NCBI RefSeq assembly: GCF_900112335.1
Contig: NZ_FOLG01000011.1
Span: 62,001-126,000 of the forward strand
Source: Tropicimonas isoalkanivorans
GTDB taxonomy: Bacteria > Pseudomonadota > Alphaproteobacteria > Rhodobacterales > Rhodobacteraceae
Direction: 5' to 3'
Length of the DNA stretch: 64,000 bases
Shown here: positions 1-8,459 of the stretch, in pieces
How positions within the stretch are numbered: position 1 is the first letter of the stretch
How the letters are laid out: each line of letters opens with the position of its first letter
The notes under the pieces: generated by a model
Told to the model about the DNA's origin: nothing
Database searches by the model: none
Seen by the model: only the letters and a program-made list of their open reading frames with translations
Made by a program: the position numbers and the translations under genes

Positions 1-2013
1 TCCAAGGCGATCTGGTTCACCGAGCTCGGCTGCCCGGCCATCGACCGGGGCACAAACCAGCCGAACGTCTTCTTCGACCCGAAATCGTCGGAAAGCTTCA
101 CGCCGCATTTCTCACGCGGCTGGCGCGATGACGCGATCCAGCGCGCTTATCTGGAAGCGACGTATCTCTGGTGGGGCACTCCGGCGAACAACCCGGTGTC
201 GTCGGTCTACGGCGGCCGCATGGTGCACGTCCCCGAATGCGCTGCCTGGACCTGGGACGCGCGGCCCTATCCGTTCTTCCCGGCGCTGACCGACGTCTGG
301 ACGGACGGCGCGAACTGGCGGCTCGGCCACTGGCTGACCGGCCGTCTCGGCGCGGTGTCGCTGGCAGCACTGGTCCGGCATCTCTGCCTGCGTGCGGGGT
401 TGCCCGGGCCCCGGATCGACGTCTCGGGCCTCTGGGGCGCGGTCGAGGGCTACGCCATCACGGCGCTGGAAAGCCCGCGCGCCTCGATCACCACGCTGTC
501 GCGCCACTTCGGCTTCGATGCGGTGGAGACCGAGGGCGTGATCCGCTTCGTCATGCGCGGCCGGGCCTCTGTCGCCACCCTCGCGCCCGACGATCTGGTG
601 GCCGCCCGTGAGGGCGACGTGCAGGAACTGACGCGCGGCCAGGAGACCGAACTGCCGCAGGCGCTGAAGTGGCAGGTCGCGCGGGCGGACGAGGATTACG
701 ACGCCGCCCTCGTCGAGGCGCGACGCATCACCGTGGACACGACGCGGATCGCGTCCGAGTCCTTCCCCATGGCGGTGCCGCCCGAGGAGGCCGAGCGCCG
801 CTGCCGCCGCGCGCTGATGGAGGCGTGGGTGGGGCGCGAGACGGCGGCGTTCCGACTGCCGCCCTCGCGGCTCGCGCTCGATCCGGCCGACGCGATCCGG
901 CTGGAGCATGACGGGCGGTTGGTCGATCTGCGGCTCGTCTCCATCGCCGACGCCGAGGCGCGCGGCATCGAGGCGGTCCGCCAGGACCGCGCGACCTACG
1001 ATCTGCCGCCCGGCGATCCCCGCGCGGCGTCGCTGACGCGGGCCGTGGTGTTCGGCGCGCCGGATGCGCTGCTGATGGACCTGCCGCAGCTGACCGAGGA
1101 CCAGCCTGCGCATCGGCCGTTTGTCGCGGCGCATGCCGCGCCGTGGCCCGGCGAGATGGCGGTGTTCCGCAGCCCTTCGACGGATGGCTTCGAGCTGCTG
1201 ACCACCTTCGGCAGCCGCGCCCGGATCGGGGCGCTGGTCTCGGACCTCTACGCGGGCCCCACGTCGCGCTTCGATCTCGGCAATGCGCTGGTGGTCGATC
1301 TGCTGACCGGCACGCTGGAAAGCGTCACGGACCTGACGCTGTTCGGCGGGGCGAACGCGCTCGCCATCGAGAGCGCGCCGGGCGTCTGGGAGATCGTGCA
1401 GGCGGGTGCGGCGGAGCTTCTCGCGCCCGGCCGGTATCGCCTGACCCGACTCCTCCGCGGCCAGCGCGGCACGGAAGGCGCGATGGGCAATCCGGCGCCT
1501 GCGGGCGCGCGGGTGGTGGTGCTCGACGACAGCCTCGCGTCCCTGCCGATCGCCGAGGCCGATCTCGGCATCCCGTGGAACTGGCGCATCGGTCCGGCCA
1601 GCCGTTCGGTCAGCGACGAGACTTACGTCGCGCAGTCCTTCGCGTCCGAGGGCGTTGGGCTGCGGCCGTTCTCGGTCGCCCATGTCGAGCAGCCGTGGCG
1701 CAGGCCGCGCACGCCCGGCGATCTGACGATCCGCTGGACGCGCCGGTCCCGAGCTCTCGCGGCCGACAGCTGGGGCGGACTCGAGGTGCCTCTCGGCGAG
1801 GAACTGGAGGCCTACGAGATCGAGATCCTCGACGGCGCCACCGTGAAGCGGGTGCTGAGCACCGCCACCACCAACGCGGTCTACACCGCCGCCCAGCAGA
1901 GCGCCGACTGGGGCGCGCCGCTCGGCCCCGGCGACAGCGTCACCGTCCGCATCTTCCAGCTCTCCGCCCTCGTCGGGCGGGGTGCGCCGAAAACCGTCAC
2001 GCTGACCTTCTGA
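1..2013 (+). CDS. GTA/phage tail host-specificity protein (gp15-like), 5' truncated by window edge
   Basis: The frame is open from base 1, so this is the C-terminal 670 residues of a larger protein. The visible N-terminus (FTELGCPAIDRGTNQPNVF, then SSESF and FSRGWRDDAIQRAYLEA) matches the end of the TIM-barrel-like domain of the Rhodobacter gene transfer agent gp15 protein. The rest corresponds to the putative phage tail domain that follows it in this family. It would sit at the tip of a phage or GTA tail and contact the host surface. It ends 7 bases before the DUF2793 gene. Prophage and GTA versions cannot be separated from this fragment; the phage-type genes downstream favour a prophage or GTA-like element. 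Confidence 0.88.
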   Translation, partial: SKAIWFTELGCPAIDRGTNQPNVFFDPKSSESFTPHFSRGWRDDAIQRAYLEATYLWWGTPANNPVSSVYGGRMVHVPECAAWTWDARPYPFFPALTDVWTDGANWRLGHWLTGRLGAVSLAALVRHLCLRAGLPGPRIDVSGLWGAVEGYAITALESPRASITTLSRHFGFDAVETEGVIRFVMRGRASVATLAPDDLVAAREGDVQELTRGQETELPQALKWQVARADEDYDAALVEARRITVDTTRIASESFPMAVPPEEAERRCRRALMEAWVGRETAAFRLPPSRLALDPADAIRLEHDGRLVDLRLVSIADAEARGIEAVRQDRATYDLPPGDPRAASLTRAVVFGAPDALLMDLPQLTEDQPAHRPFVAAHAAPWPGEMAVFRSPSTDGFELLTTFGSRARIGALVSDLYAGPTSRFDLGNALVVDLLTGTLESVTDLTLFGGANALAIESAPGVWEIVQAGAAELLAPGRYRLTRLLRGQRGTEGAMGNPAPAGARVVVLDDSLASLPIAEADLGIPWNWRIGPASRSVSDETYVAQSFASEGVGLRPFSVAHVEQPWRRPRTPGDLTIRWTRRSRALAADSWGGLEVPLGEELEAYEIEILDGATVKRVLSTATTNAVYTAAQQSADWGAPLGPGDSVTVRIFQLSALVGRGAPKTVTLTF

Positions 2014-2020
2014 GGATCTC

Positions 2021-3097
2021 ATGTCCGACGCCACGACCCATCTTCTGCTGCCCTACATCCTGGCGGCGCAGGCCCAGAAGCACGTCACCCACAACGAGGC
2101 GCTGCGGATCCTCGACGGGCTCGTCCAGCTCTCGGTGCTCGACCGGGACCTGACCGCGCCGCCTGGTTCGCCCGCCGATGGCGACCGCTACATCGTCGGC
2201 TCGGGCGCGACGGGCGACTGGGCGGGCTGGGACCTGAACGTGGCGCTCTGGACGGACGGCGCCTGGCTGCGTCTGCCGCCCCGGACCGGCTGGCGGGCTT
2301 GGGTCGAGGACGAGGGTCTGCTGCTTGTCTACGATGGCGCAAGCTGGGTTGGCACGACCCCGGACGCTCTGCAGAACATGGCGCTCCTGGGCATCGGCAC
2401 GACAGCGGATGCGTCGAACCCGTTCTCGGCCAAGCTCAACGCCGCGCTCTGGACGGCGAAAACGGTGGCCGAGGGCGGGACCGGAGATCTGTTCTACACC
2501 ATGAACAAGGAGGCCACGGGCGACGATCTCGGCCTGACGCTGCAGACCGGCTTCGTGACCAAGGCGCTGGTCGGGCTCTTCGGTTCCGACCGCTTCCGCC
2601 TCGCGGTCTCCGCCGACGGCAGCACCTTCTTCGACGGGCTCAGCGTCGACAACGCCACCGGCATCGTCGACCAGCCCCGGCTGCCGCGGTTCAAGGCCTA
2701 TACCAACTACGACAACTACGTCGGTGTGGGGGCCTGGACGAAGATCGTCATCAACAACACCGACTATAACGATCAGGGGGCCTTCGACGCCGCGAACAAC
2801 CGGTTCGTGGCGCCGGTCGACGGCACCTACCTCTTCGGCGCCACGCTCCTCTACAAGGTGAACGCCAGCACGTCCGCGCGGATGAGCGGGCGGCTCGTGC
2901 TGAACGGCACGACCGAAATCCCCGGCTCGCGGAGCGAGATCAGCGGGGCGCATGTTTCCGAGGCGACGGCGCTCTGGCTGCAGACGATGGTGTCGCTCAC
3001 CGCCGGCGACACCGTCGAGCTGCAGGGCAACTTCCGCGCCGCGGACGGCTACTTCGCCGCCGACCAGACCTCGTTCTGGGGCGCCAAGATCGGCTGA
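2021..3097 (+). CDS. DUF2793 phage protein with C-terminal C1q/TNF-like domain
   Basis: This 358-residue protein starts with the DUF2793 pattern (LLLPYILAAQAQKHVTHNEAL, then GDRYIVG and the WDLNVALWTDGAWL stretch, roughly residues 5-110). That domain is found at the ends of alphaproteobacterial prophage tail modules. From about residue 225 a C1q-like beta-sandwich follows (YNDQGAFDAANNRFVAPVDG, then TYLFGATLLYK, ending FWGAKIG), typical of phage appendage tips. It is likely a structural or receptor-binding accessory of the tail. It lies 7 bases after the tail gene and 12 before the DUF6127 gene. A diverged copy of its C-terminal third recurs at 12,250-12,591. Confidence 0.85.
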   Translation: MSDATTHLLLPYILAAQAQKHVTHNEALRILDGLVQLSVLDRDLTAPPGSPADGDRYIVGSGATGDWAGWDLNVALWTDGAWLRLPPRTGWRAWVEDEGLLLVYDGASWVGTTPDALQNMALLGIGTTADASNPFSAKLNAALWTAKTVAEGGTGDLFYTMNKEATGDDLGLTLQTGFVTKALVGLFGSDRFRLAVSADGSTFFDGLSVDNATGIVDQPRLPRFKAYTNYDNYVGVGAWTKIVINNTDYNDQGAFDAANNRFVAPVDGTYLFGATLLYKVNASTSARMSGRLVLNGTTEIPGSRSEISGAHVSEATALWLQTMVSLTAGDTVELQGNFRAADGYFAADQTSFWGAKIG

Positions 3098-3109
3098 GGA
3101 AGGCACGCC

Positions 3110-3400
3110 ATGGCCCCACAACGCCCGGAGGACGGCTTCGTCCGCATGCCAGAGCACGAGTTCGAGGCGATCCTTGCGCGCGCTGCCGAGGAAGGCGCCA
3201 AGCGCGCGCTCGCCGATGTCGGGCTCGAGGGCGACGGGGCCGCGCTCGACATCCGTGACCTGCGCTCGATGCTGGATTTGCTCCGACTGGTGCGCCGTAC
3301 AGCCGTTCAGACCGTCGTCCGCGCGGTCACAACGGCGGTCCTGCTCGCGCTGCTCGCGGGCGTCGCCATCAAGCTGAAGGTCTTCGGCAACGGCCCGTAG
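3110..3400 (+). CDS. DUF6127 family small membrane protein of phage module
   Basis: This 96-residue protein has an acidic N-terminal part (EDGFVRMPEHEFEAILARAAEEGAKRALADVG), a conserved DIRDLRSMLDLLRLVRRTAVQT stretch, and one C-terminal hydrophobic segment (about residues 72-90) followed by a short basic tail. This is the DUF6127 family, found between DUF2793 genes and endolysins in Rhodobacteraceae prophages. A holin-like role is possible from its position but unproven. A second, frameshifted copy lies at 12,611-12,862. Confidence 0.8.
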   Translation: MAPQRPEDGFVRMPEHEFEAILARAAEEGAKRALADVGLEGDGAALDIRDLRSMLDLLRLVRRTAVQTVVRAVTTAVLLALLAGVAIKLKVFGNGP

Positions 3401-3473
3401 CCCAAAATAATCCGACCCGATAGACCACCGGACCCGTCCTTCGAGGCGGGTTTTCTCGTTTCTGGAGGACCCC

Positions 3474-3803
3474 ATGACCACGACCTTCTACGACCACAGG
3501 CGCGATGTCCCCGAGAGCAGTTGGCGCTGGCCGAACTTCTCGCCTGCCGAGATCGCCTGCCGCGGCACCGGCAAACTGCTCGTCAACGAACCGGCGCTCG
3601 ACAAGCTTCAGGCGCTGCGCGACCGGCTGGGCAAGCCGCTGATCGTCCGCCCGGCCTATCGCAGCCCCGAGCACAACCGCGCCGTCGGCGGCGCGACCCG
3701 GTCGAAACACCGTATGCGGGGGATCGACGGCAGCGTTCCAGACCACCGAGGCAACAGACCCAGCACTGCTCCACCAATTATGAAGTTGGGCGGTCGCTTG
3801 TAG
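3474..3803 (+). pseudogene. Truncated peptidase M15A (phage endolysin-type) remnant
   Basis: The first ~79 residues match the M15A D-Ala-D-Ala carboxypeptidase family of phage endolysins: WRWPNFSPAEIACRGTGKLLVN, then LQALRDRLGKPLIVRPAYRS and HNRAVGGATRSKH. Homology stops at SKH, about base 3,710, just before the metal-binding H-x(n)-G-x-A-F-D segment. Some 30 unrelated residues follow to a stop at 3,801-3,803. All downstream zinc ligands are missing, so the product should be inactive. A good ribosome site (ctggagg) precedes the ATG. The break marks the right edge of the phage module. Confidence 0.8.
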
Positions 3804-3856
3804 TTAGAAGGCCGTCTCGGGGCACCGCGACGTGGGAGAAATATGGGAGATGCCAG

Positions 3857-4633
3857 TTGCTATTCTCAATTAAGCGGGCCCTGTTCGCCACTCTGGTGCT
3901 GTTGATGCCAAGCCTGGCGTTTGCACAGATGGGCGGCCACGGTCCCGATGCATGGCAAGTCACCGGTGTGGCCGCAGACGATACGCTGAATGTGCGCACA
4001 GGGCCCGGCACCGATCATCTTGTGATAGGGGAATTCGCACACGATGCCACTGGCCTGCGGATGGTTACCTGCGTTCCATTCCTCAACCGGCAACAGCACT
4101 ACGAACTGACGGAGGATCAGAAGGCGCAACTTCCGCCCCGCTGGTGCCTGATGAAGAGTTCAGACCGACGTGTGGAGGGGTGGGTCTCCGCCAATTTCCT
4201 CCGGGAAGACACATCGGGCAGCCAGCCCGAAACCGATCCGCTCATTGCCGAAGCGGTCGACATGGTGCGGCGGGTCTATGAATTGGAACTGAGCGCGAGG
4301 AGTGAGAGCGCGATCGGCCCGCTGCACCCCTCCGTCGCCCGGTCCTTCTTCTTCTCCGATGTCGTCGAGCGGTTGAGGCAGGGGAATATTGGCGCCGACC
4401 CGCTCTTCGGCACCCAAGATAGGGATATCACGGATCTCGAGGTCTTCCCGGCGCCCGAGCGGGCGATGTTCCGCGGCCTGCTCACCGTCCACGCGACGTT
4501 TCGCAATTTCGGACATCCGCAACGGGCGATCTTTCGCCTGCGTATAGATGGAACGCTCGAAGATCCGGAAGTCCGTATCATGAGAATCGAACACGATGGA
4601 TGGGCCCTGAGGCATGTCACTACGCAAAAGTGA
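3857..4633 (+). CDS. Secreted SH3-domain protein, function unknown
   Basis: The chosen start is a TTG at 3857, preceded by gggaga six bases upstream; the frame is open further upstream but reads into phage junk. From it the 258-residue protein begins with a clear signal peptide (LFSIKRALFATLVLLMPSLAFA, cleavage before QMGG). A bacterial SH3 domain follows (about residues 35-105: DTLNVRTGPGTDHLVIGEF, later WCLMKSSDRRVEGWVSANFL). The remaining ~150 residues match no family I recognise. The protein should be periplasmic or outer-membrane associated. It lies directly beyond the broken endolysin and just upstream of the WG-repeat gene on the same strand. Confidence 0.7.
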   Translation: MLFSIKRALFATLVLLMPSLAFAQMGGHGPDAWQVTGVAADDTLNVRTGPGTDHLVIGEFAHDATGLRMVTCVPFLNRQQHYELTEDQKAQLPPRWCLMKSSDRRVEGWVSANFLREDTSGSQPETDPLIAEAVDMVRRVYELELSARSESAIGPLHPSVARSFFFSDVVERLRQGNIGADPLFGTQDRDITDLEVFPAPERAMFRGLLTVHATFRNFGHPQRAIFRLRIDGTLEDPEVRIMRIEHDGWALRHVTTQK

Positions 4634-4720
4634 TCCGGCCGAAGAGTGACGTTTGTCGGGGTGTGGACGCCGGCTCGTCCGGGATGCCAGACAAGGCACG
4701 GGCCCCAAGGAGGAGGTGGG

Positions 4721-5887
4721 ATGACAGTGATGAATTTCCATACGGCAAGCTGTGTCATTGCACTCGTCTGCGCCGGCAGCATGGCCAGGGCAGAAATGCA
4801 CGAGATGCCGGTCGGCGCGGGGGCGCCCCCGTGCGGATCGACGGTCGCGACCGCGGGCCCCGTCCTCTTCCCGATGCCGCAGGACGGTCAATGGGGCTAT
4901 GTGGACCGCGAGGGCAGCTGGCAACTGGAGCCACAATGGGCGCAGGCGCGAGACTTTCACGAGGCCCGCGCCGCTGTCGGCAGTGAACGGCAATGGGGCA
5001 TCATCGACACCGAAGGCATATATGTCGTCGAACCCAGATACGAGTCCGATACAATTATCGACGTCGACGGAAGCCGCTGGATCGACAACCCGTTCAAACC
5101 ATATTCAGAAGGCTGCACCGTAGCGCATCTTTTTGTCGAGAGGTCGCTGAAGCCTTTCCTGATCGACCGCGAAGGCCGCACCTATTGGCGTGACGAATTG
5201 CCGGCAGACTTGCGGGGCATGGAGATCCGCGATTTTGGCACCTTCTCCGAAGGGTTGGCCTGGTTTCAGGACGGCACGGTTATGGATGCGAGCTACGGCT
5301 GGATCGACCCCACGGGCGCCATCGCGATCGAACCGGAGTTCGTCGAGGCAGGCGATTTCGTTGGCGGGCTCGCGCCTGCTGCGGCACGCGACGGGCAGGC
5401 CGGTTTCATTTCGACCGACGGCCAGCTGCAATTGCCGCGCAAGTGGACACTTGACGCCGCCGAGCCGTTTTCGGAAGGCCTCGCGCAGGTCTGGACAGGA
5501 CCATTCGATATCGCCTTCATGACGCAGTCGGATTTTGCCTTTTCCAGCGTCACGGACAGGGACGGCACCGAGGGGTCCGTCGACATGGCAGGTGCATTCG
5601 CCGATGGGCTCGCGCCGGTCCTCGCTGATTTCGGAAATCGATCGGGCCTTGTCTACGTGAACCAGCAGGGCGATGTCGCACTCGTGCCGGACGAGATCGA
5701 TGGTGTCGCCGTCTGCGATCCGCGGCAGATCCCGGAGTTCCTCAACGGCCTCGCCCGACTTGTGGTGGCGGACGATGGCGAGGATTGCGGCGAAGGGCGG
5801 TTCCTCGACGAGCTGCCGTCCTACGATGCGGCACACTACGTCTACATCGACACCGCCGGCGAGGTCGTTCTGCGCGAGCAGAAGTAG
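4721..5887 (+). CDS. Secreted WG-repeat protein
   Basis: The start is fixed by a strong ribosome site (aaggaggagg) ahead of ATG 4721. The 388-residue protein has a signal peptide (MTVMNFHTASCVIALVCAG, cleaved after ARA). WG (KWG) repeats follow: WGYVDREGSWQLEPQWAQA, WGIIDTEGIYVVEPRYES, YGWIDPTGAIAIEPEF and AGFISTDGQLQLP, with a more degenerate C-terminal repeat. Such repeats form beta-sheet scaffolds in exported proteins of mostly unknown function. It probably forms a pair with the SH3 gene 87 bases upstream. Confidence 0.78.
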   Translation: MTVMNFHTASCVIALVCAGSMARAEMHEMPVGAGAPPCGSTVATAGPVLFPMPQDGQWGYVDREGSWQLEPQWAQARDFHEARAAVGSERQWGIIDTEGIYVVEPRYESDTIIDVDGSRWIDNPFKPYSEGCTVAHLFVERSLKPFLIDREGRTYWRDELPADLRGMEIRDFGTFSEGLAWFQDGTVMDASYGWIDPTGAIAIEPEFVEAGDFVGGLAPAAARDGQAGFISTDGQLQLPRKWTLDAAEPFSEGLAQVWTGPFDIAFMTQSDFAFSSVTDRDGTEGSVDMAGAFADGLAPVLADFGNRSGLVYVNQQGDVALVPDEIDGVAVCDPRQIPEFLNGLARLVVADDGEDCGEGRFLDELPSYDAAHYVYIDTAGEVVLREQK

Positions 5888-6395
5888 CATGGCAGCGCGC
5901 CGCAATGGCGGTGGCTTTGGTGGCGGCTCTCGTTGAATGCCTGATCCGCCACCACGTTCGTCCACGCCGGCTGCGCGCCCTGAATGTCGTCCGACCTGCC
6001 CTCCCGGCCGTCGCACCACCCGCCTTCACCGTTTTGGAGAACTGCTCTGTCTGCGTTTCCGACCTTCACAAGTTGAGCGACGCTGCACAAAGTCGCCGAC
6101 GGCAGCTTTAGAGACGACGCACTGCGGCGTCGTAGTGTCGCGTGAAGGTCGGGAATGGGCCGACCACGTCGAGCCGGACCATGCTGTAAGCGCGAAGCAG
6201 GCTGCCACCAGCGAGGTCAGTATGGGCTCGGGGCGGACTTGCGGCAGCGCGACAGTCCGAGATGGCCGCTTATCTGTCCTGCCGACGCTCACGGCCCAGA
6301 CCCGCCATTCGATGGCAGCGGGGTGCCGCGGTGCAGCTTCCACGAAGCGGTCCTTCGCTCATTGGATTGCGGCCAAGAACGTCCGGGAAGGTTTG
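5888..6395. other. Gene-free stretch between WG-repeat gene and tctA
   Basis: About 500 bases without a convincing gene. Open frames exist on both strands but translate to low-complexity Arg/Ser/Pro-rich peptides without family character. The middle part (about 6,110-6,370) looks like decayed sequence. No clear terminator was found downstream of either converging gene. Confidence 0.5.
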
Positions 6396-7904
6396 CTAAA
6401 CCGGGTCAGAGGCGCTTGCTCTCGGGGAGATCGAGCGGCGGATCGTCGAAATCACGATGGCGATCAGCAGGAGGGCATCGACAGCGAGGATCGTCGCGCT
6501 GATCGGGCGCTCAATGAAGATCGACAGACCGTCGCGGGACAGGAGCAGCGCGCGGCGGAAGTTGTTCTCGAGCACGGGGCCGAGGATCATGCCGATGATG
6601 ATGGGGGCGAGCGGGTAGCTCGCGCGCCGCAGGACGTAGCCCACCACGCCAAAGACCAGCATGACCCAGAGGTCGAAGACCGAGTTCTGAAGGGCATAGG
6701 TCCCGAGCGTCGAGAGCAGCAGCACGATGGGTAGCAGCCAAGCCTTCGGGATGCGCAGGACCGACCCGAAGAAGGGAGCGAGCAGCAGGCCCAGGACCAA
6801 AAGCACCACGTTGCTCGTCAGGTAAGCGAGGAAGATGCCGCCCGCGATCTCAGGTGTGTTCTGAAACAGATCCGGTCCTGGAAAAAAGCCCAGCAGGAAC
6901 AGCGCGCCGAGTAGCACGGCGGTCGAGGCATCGCCGGGGATGCCGAGCGACAGGCTCGGGATCAGCGCGCCGCCGCAGGTGCCGTTGTTCGCGGCTTCGG
7001 TGGCGACGACACCGCCCGGCGCGCCATCGCCATAGCCCTCTTCCTCGCGCGCAAGGCGCTTGGCCGTGGCGTAGGAGATGAAGGCGCTGACATCGCCGCC
7101 GGCCCCAGGGATTGCGCCGAAGAAGGTGCCGATGAGCGCCGAGCGCAGGAGGTTCAGCTTGTGGGAGAGGATAAGGCGCAGGCCCTTCAGCGAGATCCCG
7201 AGCCGGTCGATGCTGGGGCGTTTGAGGAACCCGCCGCCCTCAATCTGGAAAACGACTTCGGAAAGCGCGAAGAGCCCGACGACCACGGCAACAAGATGTG
7301 GGCCGCTGGAGAGATTGAAGTTGCCGAAGGTAAACCGGTAGGCGTTGGTGAATTCGTCGGTGCCGACCATGGCCAGCACGAGGCCGAGGCCGCCCGACAG
7401 CATGCCCTTGAGCGGCGAGCCCTCGGACACGAGGGAGATCGTCAGGAGTCCCAGGATCGCCATGGCGGCATATTCCGGCGGCGCAAACCGCAGCGCGAAA
7501 TCGGCGAGGATCGGCGAGAAGAATAGCAGGATCAGCCCGCCGATCAGACCGCCGATGGCCGAGGCAGAGACGGCGAGGCCGACGGCGTCCTGCGCGCGGC
7601 CCTTCTGCGCCATCGGATAGCCGTCGAAGAGGGTCGCGGCGGCGAGCGGCGTGCCGGGGATGCGCAGGAGGATCGCCGAGATCGATCCGCCCGCCGAGCC
7701 ACCGATATAGATTGCGATCAGCATCCCCATGGCCGGGACCGGCGGCAAGTGGAAGGCGACGGGCAGCATCAGCACGATGCCCATGAGGGGCCCAAGCCCC
7801 GGCAGCACACCGATCACGAGGCCGGCCGCGACTCCGAGCGAAGTCAGCAGGAGTGCCTGGGCGGAGAAGAAGAGCGGCACGCCTTCGCGGATGAGTTCGA
7901 GCAT
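6396..7904 (-). CDS. tctA: Tripartite tricarboxylate transporter large permease TctA
   Basis: This 502-residue polytopic membrane protein has the TctA hallmarks: GLVIGVLPGLGPLMGIVLML near residue 32, GSISAILLRIPGTPLAAATLFDGYP near residue 75, and the second copy of the fold with GAIPGAGGDVSAFISY and GIPGDASTAVLLGAL. It is the main channel of a solute-binding-protein-dependent secondary transporter for carboxylates or related anions. It is the last gene of the sulfatase-tctC-tctB-tctA operon, 10 bases after tctB. The sulfatase partner suggests the cargo is a sulfated organic anion or its product, but specificity cannot be read from sequence. Confidence 0.93.
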   Translation of the reverse strand: MLELIREGVPLFFSAQALLLTSLGVAAGLVIGVLPGLGPLMGIVLMLPVAFHLPPVPAMGMLIAIYIGGSAGGSISAILLRIPGTPLAAATLFDGYPMAQKGRAQDAVGLAVSASAIGGLIGGLILLFFSPILADFALRFAPPEYAAMAILGLLTISLVSEGSPLKGMLSGGLGLVLAMVGTDEFTNAYRFTFGNFNLSSGPHLVAVVVGLFALSEVVFQIEGGGFLKRPSIDRLGISLKGLRLILSHKLNLLRSALIGTFFGAIPGAGGDVSAFISYATAKRLAREEEGYGDGAPGGVVATEAANNGTCGGALIPSLSLGIPGDASTAVLLGALFLLGFFPGPDLFQNTPEIAGGIFLAYLTSNVVLLVLGLLLAPFFGSVLRIPKAWLLPIVLLLSTLGTYALQNSVFDLWVMLVFGVVGYVLRRASYPLAPIIIGMILGPVLENNFRRALLLSRDGLSIFIERPISATILAVDALLLIAIVISTIRRSISPRASASDPV

Positions 7905-7914
7905 CTGGGCGGCC

Positions 7915-8406
7915 TTAGCTGAAGAGGGAGATCCCGAAGATCCCCACCGGAAGGACGACGTTCAGGAGGCCTTCGAAGACGAAGGCCACAGAGAGCGACA
8001 GGGCAACGCCGCCCGCAACGGCGACGAGCGGACGGATGCCGAGCAGCACGAAGAGAACGGCGGAAATGACCGGCGAGGCGATATGGAAGCCGATGAACGG
8101 CAACGCGACCAGGTAGGCGATGAAAAGGCCTGTCGTGAGGACCGCCTTGCCGGTCCCTTCGTCCCAAGTTGGTGGCGACGGCTCGGCCACGCGCGCCAGC
8201 GCCACGCGGAGGCCGTTCAGGACCAGAAGCCCGATCATGATCACAGCGACCGCCTTGGGATAGATCGCGGCGTTTCGCATCGGTCCGCCGCTTGCCACGC
8301 CTTGCTCGGCCAGCGAGGTGGCCGATTGCCAGAAGATCGCGACCGGAATCGCGGCGAAGAGCATCCAGGCGATCCAGTCGAAGGCATAGGTTTGGAGGTT
8401 GCGCAT
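7915..8406 (-). CDS. tctB: Tripartite tricarboxylate transporter small permease TctB
   Basis: This is a 163-residue membrane protein with four hydrophobic segments, the TctB topology: WIAWMLFAAIPVAIFW near the N-terminus, AVAVIMIGLLVLNGL, TTGLFIAYLVALPFIGFHIA, and a C-terminal pair ending VVLPVGIFGISLF. The frame is open further upstream, but only the ATG at 8406 places the first membrane helix correctly. It lies between tctC (53-base gap) and tctA (8-base gap) and forms the small subunit of the transporter. Confidence 0.88.
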   Translation of the reverse strand: MRNLQTYAFDWIAWMLFAAIPVAIFWQSATSLAEQGVASGGPMRNAAIYPKAVAVIMIGLLVLNGLRVALARVAEPSPPTWDEGTGKAVLTTGLFIAYLVALPFIGFHIASPVISAVLFVLLGIRPLVAVAGGVALSLSVAFVFEGLLNVVLPVGIFGISLFS

Positions 8407-8459
8407 GGCGGGCCCCGGGATGGACGGGCGCGGCGGTTTATCCGCCACGCCCGCGCGGA

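Noticed and set aside
112-2034. 640-codon open frame antisense to the tail protein gene
   Set aside because: Its product is Arg/Ala-rich without family character, while the opposite strand encodes a clear phage tail protein. It is a by-product of high GC content.
1997-3481. 494-codon minus-strand frame across the DUF2793 and DUF6127 genes
   Set aside because: It covers two real plus-strand genes and their intergenic gaps and shows no recognisable domain.
6026-6343. 105-codon minus-strand frame between the WG-repeat and tctA genes
   Set aside because: No ribosome site, low-complexity product and no recognisable family.
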